Source: Neoroseomonas eburnea (lineage in GTDB: Bacteria > Pseudomonadota > Alphaproteobacteria > Acetobacterales > Acetobacteraceae). Taken from it: a DNA stretch of 64,000 nucleotides. Numbering within the stretch: the first letter of the stretch is position 1; each line of letters opens with the position of its first letter. Below, piece after piece: positions 45,871-55,058 of the stretch. Both the position numbers and the translations under genes were made by a program. The stretch lies in assembly GCF_018129005.1 (NCBI RefSeq), contig NZ_JAAEDL010000003.1:186001-250000 (forward strand). The letters are read 5' to 3'. The notes beneath the pieces are model-generated. The model searched no databases, had not been told where the DNA came from, and worked only from the letters and a program-made list of their open reading frames with translations.

Positions 45871-46090
45871 GGAGGGGCGCCGCCCCTCCGGACCACCCCG
45901 CCAAAGGCCGAAAGGCCTTTGGGAACCGTTACCTGCCATTGGGCGAGACGGACCGGCACCTTCTGTCCAGGGGGCTCTGGTGCACCGAGGGCGGTTGGGT
46001 GCGACTGCGCCGCGAGGCACCAAGTCCCGGTTTCCAAAGGCCTTTCGGCCTTTGGCGGGAGGGGCCCGGGGAGGGCAGCGCCCTCCCCGG
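45871..46090. repeat. Family A element, full mirrored copy A4 (two half-units around an 87-base core)
   Basis: The left half is GGAGGGGC-GCC-GCCCCTCC then CCAAAGGCC-GAAA-GGCCTTTGG and GAACCGTTACC (45871-45933). The right half is the inverse: CCCGGTTT, CCAAAGGCC-TTTC-GGCCTTTGG, then GGGGAGGGC-AGC-GCCCTCCCC (46026-46089). The element starts 16 bases after one gene and ends about a dozen bases before the next start codon. Confidence 0.87.
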
Positions 46091-46101
46091 CGTGCCCTGC
46101 C

Positions 46102-46881
46102 ATGACCGCCCCCCGCCTCTCCGCCCTGATCGTCGCCCGCAACGAGCAGGAGCGCCTGCCCGACTGCCTCGCCTCCGTCGCCTTCGCCGACGAGGTGGTG
46201 GTGGTGCTCGACCGCAGCACCGATGCCAGCGCCGAGATCGCCCGTGCCGCCGGCGCCCGCGTCATCGAGGGCGCCTGGGAGCTCGAGGGCGAGCGCCGCA
46301 ACACCGGCATCGCGGCCTGCACCGGCGACTGGATCCTGGAAGTCGATGCGGATGAACGGGTGAACGAGACGCTGGCCGCGGCGATCCGCGCCACCATCGC
46401 GACCAGCACCCATGCCTGGCACCAGGTGCCGGTGGACAACTACGTCGGCGACCGGCTGATCCGCCATGGCTGGGCAGGGTCCTTCGGCACCACCTCCGTC
46501 CCCCGCCTGTTCCGCCGCGGCGCAAAGATGTGGCGGGCGCAACGCGTGCATCCGGGCCTCGACTGGACGGGGCAGGAAGGGCCGAAGATCACCGAAGGCG
46601 CACTGGTCCACCTGGTGGACCGCGACATCTCCGACATGCTGCGGCGGCTCGACAAGTATTCCTCCGCCAAGGCGGCGGACCTGATCGCCAGCGGCGATAT
46701 CGGCACGCTGCGCGCCAATGTGCGGCGCTTCGTCTCGCGCGGCTTCAAGTCCTACGTGTCGCGCAAGGGATATCGCGAGGGCGGCTGGGGCGTGCTGCTC
46801 GCGCTCTGCACCGGGGCCTTCCCGCTGCTGTCCTATCTCAAGGCGAAGCTGGAACCCGAGAAACACGGGGGGCCGCGGTGA
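46102..46881 (+). CDS. Glycosyltransferase family 2 (WaaE/KdtX-like)
   Basis: 259 residues of the GT-A fold. LSALIVARNEQERLPDCLASV, EVVVVLDRSTDAS and DWILEVDADERV (the D-x-D-like metal site) match the WaaE/KdtX branch of GT2, beta-1,4-glucosyltransferases of the LPS inner core. The C-terminal part has a short hydrophobic segment (GVLLALCTGAFPLLSYL) for membrane contact. It overlaps the next glycosyltransferase by four bases (GTGA). The upstream Shine-Dalgarno region is occupied by the last hairpin of element A4. Confidence 0.9.
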   Translation: MTAPRLSALIVARNEQERLPDCLASVAFADEVVVVLDRSTDASAEIARAAGARVIEGAWELEGERRNTGIAACTGDWILEVDADERVNETLAAAIRATIATSTHAWHQVPVDNYVGDRLIRHGWAGSFGTTSVPRLFRRGAKMWRAQRVHPGLDWTGQEGPKITEGALVHLVDRDISDMLRRLDKYSSAKAADLIASGDIGTLRANVRRFVSRGFKSYVSRKGYREGGWGVLLALCTGAFPLLSYLKAKLEPEKHGGPR

Positions 46882-47909
46882 AGCTGGCGCAGGTCATGGC
46901 GGGCGCGCATCACGGCGGCGCGGAGGGCTTCTACGAACGGCTCTGCCTCGCCCTGCACGCGGCGGGCGAGGAGGTGCTGCCGGTGATCCGCCGCGATGCC
47001 GAACGCGCCGCGCGGCTTCGCGCGGGCGGGCTCGATCCGGTGCAGCTCGGCTTCGGCGGCGCGCTCGACCTGCTGACCGGCCCGCGGCTTCGCGCCGCGC
47101 TGGCAGCCTTCGCGCCCGCCGTGACCGTCGCCTGGATGAACCGCGCCGCGCGCTTCGCGCCGAAGGGGCCGTGGACGCTGGTGGGGCGGCTCGGCGGCTA
47201 CTACGACCTGAAATACTACCGGCGCTGCGACCACCTGGTGGGCAACACACGCGACCTCGTGCGCTGGATCGCGGAGCAAGGCTGGCCAGCGGCACGGGTG
47301 CACCACGTGCCGAATTTCGTCGATGACCTCGCCGGCGCCGTCCCCGCCGCGCTGCCCGCGCCGGCCGGTTCGGCGCGCCTGCTGGCGATGGGGCGGCTGC
47401 ATCGCAACAAGGGCTTCGACGTCGCGCTGCGCGCGCTCGCGCTGCTGCCGGGCGCGCATCTGTCGATCGCTGGCGAAGGGCCCGAACGCGCGGCGCTGGA
47501 AACCCTCGCGCGGGAGCTCGGCGTGGCGGACCGCGTCGCCTTCCTGGGCTGGCGGAGGGATGTCGGCGCGCTGCTGGCGGGCTGCGACATCTTCGTGTGT
47601 TCCTCCCGCCACGAACCCTTAGGCAATATCGTGCTCGAAGCCTGGTCGGCGTCGCGTCCGGTGGTTGCCGCCGCGGCGCAGGGGCCGCGCGAGCTGATCG
47701 AGGAAGGAGAGACCGGCCTGCTGGTTCCGACCGAGGATTCCGAGGCGCTGGCGCGCGGCATAAGCACATTGCTGGACGACCCGCAGCGCGCCGCCCGCCT
47801 CGCGCAATGCGGCCGCGCGGCCTTCGGGCGCGACTTCACGGAAGCCGCCGTCGTCGCGCGCTGGCGGGATTTCCTCGCCTCCGTCGCGCCGCGGCGGCAG
47901 GCGGCCTGA
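46878..47909 (+). CDS. Glycosyltransferase family 4
   Basis: 343 residues of the GT-B fold. The acceptor-side N terminus has GAHHGGAEGFYERLCLAL. The donor-binding C-terminal domain has LLAMGRLHRNKGFDVALRALALLPGAHLSIAGEGPE and the E-x7-E signature in SSRHEPLGNIVLEAWSASRPVVA. It probably extends the LPS or another surface glycan together with the two preceding enzymes. GTG start at 46878, translationally coupled; asnB begins five bases after its stop. Confidence 0.9.
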   Translation: MKLAQVMAGAHHGGAEGFYERLCLALHAAGEEVLPVIRRDAERAARLRAGGLDPVQLGFGGALDLLTGPRLRAALAAFAPAVTVAWMNRAARFAPKGPWTLVGRLGGYYDLKYYRRCDHLVGNTRDLVRWIAEQGWPAARVHHVPNFVDDLAGAVPAALPAPAGSARLLAMGRLHRNKGFDVALRALALLPGAHLSIAGEGPERAALETLARELGVADRVAFLGWRRDVGALLAGCDIFVCSSRHEPLGNIVLEAWSASRPVVAAAAQGPRELIEEGETGLLVPTEDSEALARGISTLLDDPQRAARLAQCGRAAFGRDFTEAAVVARWRDFLASVAPRRQAA

Positions 47910-47913
47910 CGCC

Positions 47914-49671
47914 ATGTGCGGCATCGCCGGCCTCGCGCTGAAGCCCGGGGAGAGGCCCCCGGTCGAGGTGCTCGACGCGCTGACGCGCGCCCTCGCCCAT
48001 CGCGGCCCGGACGGGCACGGGCACCACGTGCAGGGCAATGTCGCGCTGTCGCACACGCGGCTCGCCATCATCGACCTCGTCACCGGCGACCAGCCGCTGC
48101 ATGCCGGCCCCGCCAGCCTGGTCGGCAATGGGGAGGTCTACAACTACCGCGAACTGCGCGCGGAGAACGCGCTGAGCTGCGTCACGCAGTCGGATTGCGA
48201 GCCGCCGCTGCACCTCTTCCGCCGCGACGGCAACGGCTTCGCCGAGACGCTGCGCGGCATGTACGCCATCGCCATCCACGACCGCGCCTCGCATCACGTC
48301 GTGCTGGCGCGCGATCCCTTCGGCATCAAGCCGCTCTACATCACCGAGACGAAGCAGGGCATCGCCTTCGCCTCCGAACCGCAGGCGCTGATCGCCGCCG
48401 GCCTGGTCGCCCCGCGCCTGCGCGCCGCCGCGCTGCACGAATTGCTGCAGCTCCAGTTCACCACCGGCGCCGAGACGATCTTCGAGGGCATCACCCGCCT
48501 GCTGCCTGGCGAGACCCTCGTCATCTCAGACGGCGCGATCGTCGCCCGCCGCCGCCGCGCCGCCCTGCCCGAGGGCGGGCCGGAGACCATTACGGAGGAA
48601 GCCGCCCTCGCCCGCCTCGACACCGCGCTGGAACAGAGCGTGGACCTGCACCAGCGCAGCGACGTGCCCTACGGCATGTTCCTCTCGGGCGGAACCGATT
48701 CCGCCGCGGTGCTGGCGATGATGGCGCGGCTGAACGAGAAGCCGGTGCTCGCCTTCACCGCCGGCTTCGACATCCCCGGCGCCGCCGATGAGCGCGAGGC
48801 CGCCGCCCGCGCCGCCGAGGTCGCCGGCGCGAGGCACGTCACGCTGAACGTCACCCGGCAGGAAGTGTTCCGCCACCTGCCTGAGATCGTCGCCTGCATG
48901 GACGACCCGGCGGCCGACTACGCCATCATCCCCACCTGGTTCCTGGCGCGCCGCGCGCGGCAGGAGGTCAAGGTCGTGCTCTCCGGCGAGGGCGGCGACG
49001 AGATCTTCGGCGGCTACGGCCGCTACCGCTCGGCGATGAAGCCATGGTGGATGGGCGGCAAGGCGATGCGCGCCCATGGCGCCTTCGACCGGCTCGACGT
49101 GCTGCGGGAACCGCCGCGCTACTGGAGGGACGGGATCGAGGCCGCCTCGGCCGCCGCCGCCATGCCCGGCCGCACGCGGCTGCAGGCGGCGCAGGCGCTC
49201 GACGTCGCGGACTGGCTGCCCAATGACCTGCTGACCAAGCTCGACCGCTGCCTGATGGCCCATGCGGTGGAGGGGCGCACGCCCTTTCTCGATGCCGGCG
49301 TCGCGGCAGCCGCCTTCCGCCTGCCGGATGCGATGAAGGTGCGCGACGGGCAGGGCAAGTGGATCCTGCGGCAATGGCTGGCGAAGCATTTCCCGGCCTC
49401 CGAGCCGTTCCGGAAGAAGCAGGGCTTCACCGTGCCGGTCGGCGCCTGGATCGCCGAGGAAGCCGAGCGCCTGGCGCCGCTGGTGGCCGCCCAGCCGGGG
49501 GTGGCGGAGATCGCCAGGCCCGACCGCATCCTGCCGCTGTTCCGCGCCGCCGCCGGCAAGCGGGAAGGCTTCGCCGCCTGGCACCTGCTGTTCCATGCCC
49601 TGTGGCACCGGCGGCATGTCGAGGGCATGCCGGCGCAGGGCGACGTCTTCGCCTATCTGGCGGAACGCTGA
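47914..49671 (+). CDS. asnB: Asparagine synthase (glutamine-hydrolysing)
   Basis: 585 residues. The N-terminal class II glutaminase domain starts with the catalytic Cys2 (MCGIAGLAL) and contains ALAHRGPDGHGHH and GNGEVYNYRELR. The synthetase domain has the pyrophosphatase loop SGGTDSAAVLAMM and the later SGEGGDEIFGGYGRY. It makes asparagine or amidates another carboxylate. Being the fourth gene of a glycosyltransferase set, it may amidate a uronic-acid residue of a surface glycan. Its TGA stop (49669-49671) is the first triplet of repeat C4. Confidence 0.92.
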   Translation: MCGIAGLALKPGERPPVEVLDALTRALAHRGPDGHGHHVQGNVALSHTRLAIIDLVTGDQPLHAGPASLVGNGEVYNYRELRAENALSCVTQSDCEPPLHLFRRDGNGFAETLRGMYAIAIHDRASHHVVLARDPFGIKPLYITETKQGIAFASEPQALIAAGLVAPRLRAAALHELLQLQFTTGAETIFEGITRLLPGETLVISDGAIVARRRRAALPEGGPETITEEAALARLDTALEQSVDLHQRSDVPYGMFLSGGTDSAAVLAMMARLNEKPVLAFTAGFDIPGAADEREAAARAAEVAGARHVTLNVTRQEVFRHLPEIVACMDDPAADYAIIPTWFLARRARQEVKVVLSGEGGDEIFGGYGRYRSAMKPWWMGGKAMRAHGAFDRLDVLREPPRYWRDGIEAASAAAAMPGRTRLQAAQALDVADWLPNDLLTKLDRCLMAHAVEGRTPFLDAGVAAAAFRLPDAMKVRDGQGKWILRQWLAKHFPASEPFRKKQGFTVPVGAWIAEEAERLAPLVAAQPGVAEIARPDRILPLFRAAAGKREGFAAWHLLFHALWHRRHVEGMPAQGDVFAYLAER

Positions 49672-49823
49672 TACCAACGGACGCTATTCGCGACCGCCGG
49701 TATCCGGCTTTTCCTGCCCTCAGGCGCCGGGCGCCAACCTCCGGTTCGCTTGGCTTCGCCGGACCACAGGCAGGCCGCGTTCGCGGCCTCGGCACGAGTC
49801 AAGAACCCGTGCCGCTGGTATGA
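49669..49823 (+). repeat. Family C element, copy C4
   Basis: A 155-bp unit from TGATACCAACGG (49669-49680) to CCGCTGGTATGA (49812-49823). It carries the conserved TTTTCCTGCCCTCAGGCGCC block and the CGGCACGAGT hairpin. It provides the asnB stop on one strand and the last eight codons plus stop of the TPR gene on the other. Confidence 0.87.
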
Positions 49824-50605
49824 GATGGCCGGCGGGCTGGGACGGGCGGCAGCTTAGCCTTGAGCCATGCGATCGCGCCGGGCGTCAGCATCCAGCCGGC
49901 TCCGATCTCCTCCAGGACGACCGCCGCTTCATTGGCATCGCCCCAGCCGTACATGGCCGGCGGGCGCTTCGGGCGCCGCTTGGTCCCGGCCAGCAGCGGC
50001 GCGACATGCGAGTTGGCCTCGATCGCCGAAGCGAGGGCGGCATCCGCCGCCGGGCCTGCGCCCTCCCGCCGGAAGGCCAGCAACGTGCGCGCCCAGGGCC
50101 AGACAGCCATGCCTTCCTCCGGATAGGTGTCGATCAGCGCCGCCACCTCGTCGTCGCGTCCCTCCGCCAGCAGCCAGCCGAGCAACTCGTAGCGCACGCC
50201 CTGGTTGTCGTTCGGGTTGAGACGCAGCATCTCGCGCGCCTGCGCAATGGCGTCCTCCGCCTGGCCGGCGGCCCACAGCGCACCGGCCAGGCCGTGCAGG
50301 GCGCGCATGTAGGGGCGCGTCTCGAGCCACCCCCAGAATTCCCCTTCCATCTCCCTGAACCCGGCCGGGCCGAGCGCCGCGGCCCCGGCTGCCACCGCCC
50401 GCTGCCAGTGCGCGAGCGCCTCCGCCGACCCCGCCGGCTCCTCCATGGCCAGGATCACATGCGCGTCGGCGCATAGCGGGCTGGTGGCCAGGGCCTTCTC
50501 GGCCAGCGCCCGGCGCTTCGCCTTCGGCGCCTCCCAGGCGCGGTAGGCGATGTCCTGCGCGGCTTCGAGGGCATGGAGGTCACGGGCGGTCGGCTTGCGT
50601 GCCAT
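49799..50605 (-). CDS. TPR-like protein of unknown function
   Basis: 268 residues, helical, without signal peptide. Helix pairs resembling tetratricopeptide repeats are visible: RRALAEKALATSPLCADAHVILA, ALHGLAGALWAAGQAEDAIAQAREMLRLNPNDNQ and RYELLGWLLAEGRDDEVAALIDTYP. The C-terminal block MYGWGDANEAAVVLEEIGAGWMLTPGAIAWLK is, as I recall, shared by a bacterial TPR subgroup similar to ST7-like proteins. No function is known. The final HTSGTGS is encoded by repeat C4. It is divergent from radA. Confidence 0.78.
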   Translation of the reverse strand: MARKPTARDLHALEAAQDIAYRAWEAPKAKRRALAEKALATSPLCADAHVILAMEEPAGSAEALAHWQRAVAAGAAALGPAGFREMEGEFWGWLETRPYMRALHGLAGALWAAGQAEDAIAQAREMLRLNPNDNQGVRYELLGWLLAEGRDDEVAALIDTYPEEGMAVWPWARTLLAFRREGAGPAADAALASAIEANSHVAPLLAGTKRRPKRPPAMYGWGDANEAAVVLEEIGAGWMLTPGAIAWLKAKLPPVPARRPSHTSGTGS

Positions 50606-50694
50606 GGCGGACTCCGGTTGCGGCGACCCGAGGCTTGTTCCTCGCGGGCCATCTCCTCTACTGCCACCAGTCTAACCGCCAGGATGGAGTCGCG

Positions 50695-52107
50695 ATGGCG
50701 CGCGGCGACAAGACCCGCTTCGTCTGCCAGGCCTGCGGCACCGTCCACCCCAAGTGGCAGGGGCGCTGCGAGGGCTGCGGGGAATGGAACACCCTCGCCG
50801 AGGAAGCCCCCGCCCCGGCTCGCGGCCCCGGCCCCGCCGCCAAGGCCGGGGGCGGGCGGCGGGTCGAATTCGTCGGGCTGAAGGGCGAGAGCGCTCCGCC
50901 GCCGCGCATCCCGACCGGCATCGCGGAACTCGACCGCGTGCTCGGCGGCGGGCTGGTCGCGGCCTCGGCGGTGCTGGTGGGCGGCGATCCGGGCATCGGC
51001 AAGTCCACCATCCTGTTGCAGGCGGCCGCGCGCGTCGCCTCCTCCGGCCGCCGCGTTCTCTATGTCAGCGGGGAGGAGGCGGTCGAGCAGGTGCGGCTGC
51101 GCGCCGCCCGGCTCGGCCTGACCGAAAGCCCCATGGCGCTCGCCGCCGCCACCGCCCTGCGCGACATCGTCGCCAGCCTGGAAGGCGAGAGCGACGCCGC
51201 CCTGGTGGTGATCGATTCGATCCAGACCGTCTGGCTCGACGCGCTGGAATCGGCGCCGGGCACGGTCGCGCAGGTGCGCGCCTGCGCGGCCGAGCTGATC
51301 CGCCTCGCCAAGGCGCGCGGCTTCGCCATCGTGCTGGTCGGGCACGTGACCAAGGAAGGCACCCTCGCCGGGCCCCGGGTGCTCGAGCACATGGTGGACG
51401 CGACGCTCTATTTCGAAGGCGACCGCGGCCACCAGTTCCGCATCCTGCGCGCGGTGAAGAACCGCTTCGGCGCCACCGACGAGATCGGCGTCTTCGAGAT
51501 GACCGGCACCGGGCTGGTCGAGGTCGCCAACCCCTCCGCCCTGTTCCTCGCCGAGCGGCGGGGCAATGTCTCCGGTTCTGCGGTCTTCGCCGGCATCGAG
51601 GGCACCCGGCCGGTGCTGGTGGAAGTCCAGGCGTTGCTCTCGCCTTCCTCGGGCGGGTCCCCCCGCCGGCAGGTGGTGGGCTGGGATTCCGGGCGGCTGT
51701 CCATGCTGCTGGCGGTGCTGGAGGCGCGCTGCGGCATGTCGCTCGGGCAGAACGACGTCTACCTGAACATCGCCGGCGGGCTGCGCATCAACGAACCCGC
51801 GGCGGACCTCGCGGTGGCGGCCGCCCTGGTTTCCGCGGCGACGGATCGGCCGACCGACGCCGGCGCGGTCTATTTCGGGGAGGTCGGCCTCTCGGGCGAG
51901 GTCCGCCAGGTTTCGCAACCCGAACCACGCCTGCGGGAGGCGGCGAAGCTGGGCTTTTCCGCCGCCACCCTGCCCCGCCGGGTGGCGCGCGGGGGCAAGG
52001 CGCCGGCGCCGCCCCAGGGCCTCGTGCTGCACGAGACGGGGCACCTCGCGGACCTCGTCGCGGTCTTTGCCGAAAAGACCGTCAAACCCCGCCGCGCCGG
52101 CCCGTGA
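50695..52107 (+). CDS. radA: DNA repair protein RadA
   Basis: 470 residues. The N-terminal zinc finger CQACGTVHPKWQGRCEGCG is followed by a RecA-like ATPase domain with Walker A GGDPGIGKST, DNA-motif KNRFG (in VKNRFGATDE) and a C-terminal Lon-protease-like domain (LNIAGGLRINEPAADLAVAAAL). RadA is a helicase that promotes branch migration in recombination. AGGATGGAG precedes the ATG at 50695. cvpA and purF follow on the same strand. Confidence 0.96.
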   Translation: MARGDKTRFVCQACGTVHPKWQGRCEGCGEWNTLAEEAPAPARGPGPAAKAGGGRRVEFVGLKGESAPPPRIPTGIAELDRVLGGGLVAASAVLVGGDPGIGKSTILLQAAARVASSGRRVLYVSGEEAVEQVRLRAARLGLTESPMALAAATALRDIVASLEGESDAALVVIDSIQTVWLDALESAPGTVAQVRACAAELIRLAKARGFAIVLVGHVTKEGTLAGPRVLEHMVDATLYFEGDRGHQFRILRAVKNRFGATDEIGVFEMTGTGLVEVANPSALFLAERRGNVSGSAVFAGIEGTRPVLVEVQALLSPSSGGSPRRQVVGWDSGRLSMLLAVLEARCGMSLGQNDVYLNIAGGLRINEPAADLAVAAALVSAATDRPTDAGAVYFGEVGLSGEVRQVSQPEPRLREAAKLGFSAATLPRRVARGGKAPAPPQGLVLHETGHLADLVAVFAEKTVKPRRAGP

Positions 52108-52131
52108 CGCAGGCGGCGGCGGTCGCTATAG
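52104..52131 (+). promoter_or_regulatory. Possible promoter of cvpA-purF
   Basis: GTGACG (52104-52109) and CTATAG (52126-52131), 16-base spacer. Transcription would begin about three bases before the cvpA ATG, implying a nearly leaderless mRNA. Weak evidence; the boxes overlap the radA stop codon. Confidence 0.3.
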
Positions 52132-52140
52132 GGTCGCGAC

Positions 52141-52701
52141 ATGACATGGGTTGATGGCGCCCTCGCGGCGGTGGTGCTGATCTCGGCGGCCGTTGCGTTC
52201 TTCCGCGGGCTGGTGCGGGAAGTGTTGAGCCTGGGCGCCTGGATCGGCGCCGCGGCGGCGGCCTTCCTCGCCCGGCCGCATCTGCTGCCGATCACCTCCG
52301 GCTGGATCGACCCCCCCTGGGTCGCCGATGCCGTCGGCGCCGGCACCGTCTTCCTGGTCGTGCTGGTGATCCTGAAGGTGATCACCAACATGATCGCCGA
52401 CCGCGTGCAGGATTCGGCCCTTGGCGGGCTCGATCGCGTTCTGGGTCTTGCTTTCGGCGCCGCGCGGGGTGCGGTCCTGGTGGTGGCGGCCTATATCCTC
52501 GCCGGGATGTTCGCCCCGGAAACCAACGCCTGGCCCGCCGCCGTGAAGGAGGCGCGAAGCCTGCCATTCGTCGCCGAGGCGTCCCGCCGCGTGGTCGAGC
52601 AGGTGCCCGAAGCCTACCGCCCACGCCTTGTCGAGCCGCCGGAATCCGGCGGGCCGACCGTCGATGACCTGCTGCGCCCCCCCGCGCGCAGCCGAAACTG
52701 A
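52141..52701 (+). CDS. cvpA: CvpA family membrane protein
   Basis: 186 residues with four membrane helices. The family start TWVDGALAAVVLISAAVAFFRGLVREVLSLGAWIGAAAAAFLA and the LDRVLGLAFGAARGAVLVVAAYILAGM segment are characteristic. CvpA was named for its need in colicin V production and is involved in envelope homeostasis; the molecular role is not settled. It lies directly before purF, a synteny conserved from gamma- to alphaproteobacteria, with nine bases between them. Confidence 0.92.
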   Translation: MTWVDGALAAVVLISAAVAFFRGLVREVLSLGAWIGAAAAAFLARPHLLPITSGWIDPPWVADAVGAGTVFLVVLVILKVITNMIADRVQDSALGGLDRVLGLAFGAARGAVLVVAAYILAGMFAPETNAWPAAVKEARSLPFVAEASRRVVEQVPEAYRPRLVEPPESGGPTVDDLLRPPARSRN

Positions 52702-52710
52702 GGACCGCCG

Positions 52711-54171
52711 ATGCTCGCCACCATCGACCAGGACGACGACAAGCCGCATGAGGAATGCGGCGTGTTCGGCGTGTGGAACGGCGGCGACGCCGCGGCGCTG
52801 ACGGCGCTCGGCCTGCACGCCCTGCAGCACCGCGGCCAGGAGGCCGCCGGCATCGTCACCCTCGATGAGAAGGGCATCTTCCACGCCCACAAGGGCCTCG
52901 GCCTGGTGGGCGACAATTTCGGCGAGGCCAAGGTCATCGCCTCCCTGCGCGGCGCCGCCGCGGTCGGCCACAACCGCTACGCCACCACCGGCGAGACGGC
53001 GCTGCGCAACGTCCAGCCGCTCTATGCCGATTTCGAGTTCGGCGGCTTCGCGGTGGGACACAACGGCAACCTGACCAACGCCCAGGCGCTGAAGCGCGCG
53101 CTGGTGCGCCGCGGCTGCCTGTTCCAGTCCACCACCGATTCCGAGGTGTTCATCCACCTCATCGCCATCAGCCTCTATTCGACCGTGCTGGACCGGCTGA
53201 TCGACGCGCTGAAGCAGGTCCAGGGCGCCTATTCGCTGGTCGCGCTGCACAACGGCGCGCTGATCGGCGCGCGGGACCCGCTCGGCGTGCGGCCGCTGGT
53301 GCTCGGGCGGCTGGCCAATGGCGGCTGGGCGCTGGCGTCGGAGACCTGCGCCCTCGACATCGTCGGCGCCGAATTCGTGCGCGACATCGAGGCCGGCGAG
53401 ATCGTCGTCGTCGACGATTCCGGCGTGCGCAGCGTGAAGCCCTTCGGCCGCCACGAGAGCCGGTTCTGCATCTTCGAATACATCTATTTCGCGCGGCCGG
53501 ACTCGGTGATGGAAGGCACGCCGGTCTACGAGACGCGCAAGCGCATCGGTGCCGAGCTCGCCCGCGAATCAGGCGTGCCCGCCGATGTCGTGGTGCCGGT
53601 GCCGGATTCGGGCGTCCCCTCGGCCATGGGCTACGCGGCGGAGGCGGGGATCCCCTTCGAGCTCGGCATCATCCGCAACCACTATGTCGGCCGCACCTTC
53701 ATCGAGCCGACCGACCAGATCCGCAACCTCGGCGTGAAGCTGAAGCATTCGGCGAACCGGCCGATGCTCGAGGGCAAGCGCGTCATCCTGGTCGATGATT
53801 CGATCGTGCGCGGCACCACCTCCCGCAAGATCGTCGAGATGGTGCGCGCCGCGGGGGCGAAGGAGGTGCATATGCGCATCTCCTCCCCGCCCACCACGCA
53901 CTCCTGCTACTACGGCATCGACACGCCGGAACGGGCGCAGCTCATGGCCGCGAAGCATGACGTCGCCGAGATGGCGCGCATCATCGGGGCGGACAGCCTG
54001 GCCTTCATCTCGCTCGATGGGCTGTACCGCGCGCTGGGGCGGCCGGCGCGGGACCCGTCGAAGCCCGAATTCTGCGATGCGTGCTTCACCGGGGACTACG
54101 CCATCCCGCTGACGGACTGGCAGGACAATTCGGACCGGCAGCTGTCGCTGCTGGCGCCCGCAGGGCAGTGA
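52711..54171 (+). CDS. purF: Amidophosphoribosyltransferase
   Basis: 486 residues catalysing the first committed step of purine synthesis, PRPP plus glutamine to phosphoribosylamine. A 15-residue propeptide ([14 protein letters not shown]) precedes the nucleophile C16 in CGVFGVW, so self-cleavage is expected. The glutaminase part has [12 protein letters not shown] and [10 protein letters not shown]. The phosphoribosyltransferase part has the PRPP loop [18 protein letters not shown]. Cysteines in the C-terminal part (SYY-type [16 protein letters not shown]) may bind an iron-sulfur cluster as in Bacillus. A family A element starts ten bases downstream. Confidence 0.97.
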   Translation: MLATIDQDDDKPHEECGVFGVWNGGDAAALTALGLHALQHRGQEAAGIVTLDEKGIFHAHKGLGLVGDNFGEAKVIASLRGAAAVGHNRYATTGETALRNVQPLYADFEFGGFAVGHNGNLTNAQALKRALVRRGCLFQSTTDSEVFIHLIAISLYSTVLDRLIDALKQVQGAYSLVALHNGALIGARDPLGVRPLVLGRLANGGWALASETCALDIVGAEFVRDIEAGEIVVVDDSGVRSVKPFGRHESRFCIFEYIYFARPDSVMEGTPVYETRKRIGAELARESGVPADVVVPVPDSGVPSAMGYAAEAGIPFELGIIRNHYVGRTFIEPTDQIRNLGVKLKHSANRPMLEGKRVILVDDSIVRGTTSRKIVEMVRAAGAKEVHMRISSPPTTHSCYYGIDTPERAQLMAAKHDVAEMARIIGADSLAFISLDGLYRALGRPARDPSKPEFCDACFTGDYAIPLTDWQDNSDRQLSLLAPAGQ

Positions 54172-54181
54172 AGCCGGCGGC

Positions 54182-54318
54182 GAGGGGCGCCGCCCCTTTC
54201 CGCACCTCTCCCCGCCAAGGGCCGGAAGGCCCTTGGACCCCATAACCCAAGTCCCGGTTTCCAAAGGCCCTGCGGCCTTTGGCGGGTGGGGTCCGGGGAG
54301 GGCAGAGCCCTCCCCGCC
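54182..54318. repeat. Family A element, full mirrored copy A5
   Basis: Hairpins GAGGGGC-GCC-GCCCCTT, CCAAGGGCC-GGAA-GGCCCTTGG (54214-54235), CCAAAGGCC-CTGC-GGCCTTTGG (54261-54282) and GGGGAGGGC-AGA-GCCCTCCCC (54295-54315). The order is the same as in A1 and A4. It fills the space between purF and the following SDR gene. Confidence 0.86.
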
Positions 54319-54338
54319 CTGACTGCATGAGGCCCTGC

Positions 54339-55058
54339 ATGACATCCCTCTCCGGCAAGGTCGCCCTGATCACCGGCGCGTCCCGCGGCATCGGCGCCGC
54401 CCTCGCCGTCGAGCTCGCCCGCCGTGGCGCCCAATGCGTGCTGGTGGCGCGCACCCAGGGCGGACTCGAGGAAACCGACGACGCCATCCGCGCCGCCGGC
54501 GGCCTGCCCGCGACGCTGCTGCCTTTCGACCTCGTGCGGCAGGCCGACAAGATCGACATGATCGGCCCGTCGATCGTCGAACGCTTCGGGCGGCTCGACA
54601 TCCTGGTCCACAATGCGGGCGCGCTGGGCACGCTGACGCCGGTGTCCCACGTCACGCCGAAGGACTGGGCGGACGTGGTCGGCGTGAACCTGACCGCGGC
54701 CTGGCGCCTGATCCGCACCGCGGAGCCGCCGCTGCGCGCCGCGCCGGCGGGCCGCGCGGTCTTCCTCACCACCGGCCGCGTTCAGCGCCCCAAGCCCTAC
54801 TGGGGTGCCTATGGTGCCGCCAAGGCCGGGATGGAGCACCTGGTGCAGACCTGGGCCGCGGAACTCGCCAACACCGCCGTCCGCGTGAACCTGTTCGATC
54901 CCGACATCGTCGCCACCCAGATGCGGGCCACCGCCATGCCGGGCGAGGATCAGTCGAGGCTCTGGCAGCCGAAGGATGTCGCCCCGGCCATCGCAGCGCT
55001 GTGCGAGGCGGAGGAGACCCGCAACGGCGAGACCGTGCGGCTACCGCCCCTCGGCTGA
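54339..55058 (+). CDS. Short-chain dehydrogenase/reductase with threonine in place of the usual serine
   Basis: 239 residues: LSGKVALITGASRGIGAALAVEL (TGxxxGIG), LVHNAGAL (NAG), the active-site YGAAK, and the C-terminal RVNLFDPDIVATQMRA. Where classical SDRs have the catalytic serine (usually SS), this protein has VFLTTGRV, so threonine may take its role. The substrate is unknown. The ATG at 54339 was chosen; an ATG at 54327 would add MRPC. Its 3' end overlaps the convergent lipoprotein gene by 18 bases. Confidence 0.88.
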   Translation: MTSLSGKVALITGASRGIGAALAVELARRGAQCVLVARTQGGLEETDDAIRAAGGLPATLLPFDLVRQADKIDMIGPSIVERFGRLDILVHNAGALGTLTPVSHVTPKDWADVVGVNLTAAWRLIRTAEPPLRAAPAGRAVFLTTGRVQRPKPYWGAYGAAKAGMEHLVQTWAAELANTAVRVNLFDPDIVATQMRATAMPGEDQSRLWQPKDVAPAIAALCEAEETRNGETVRLPPLG

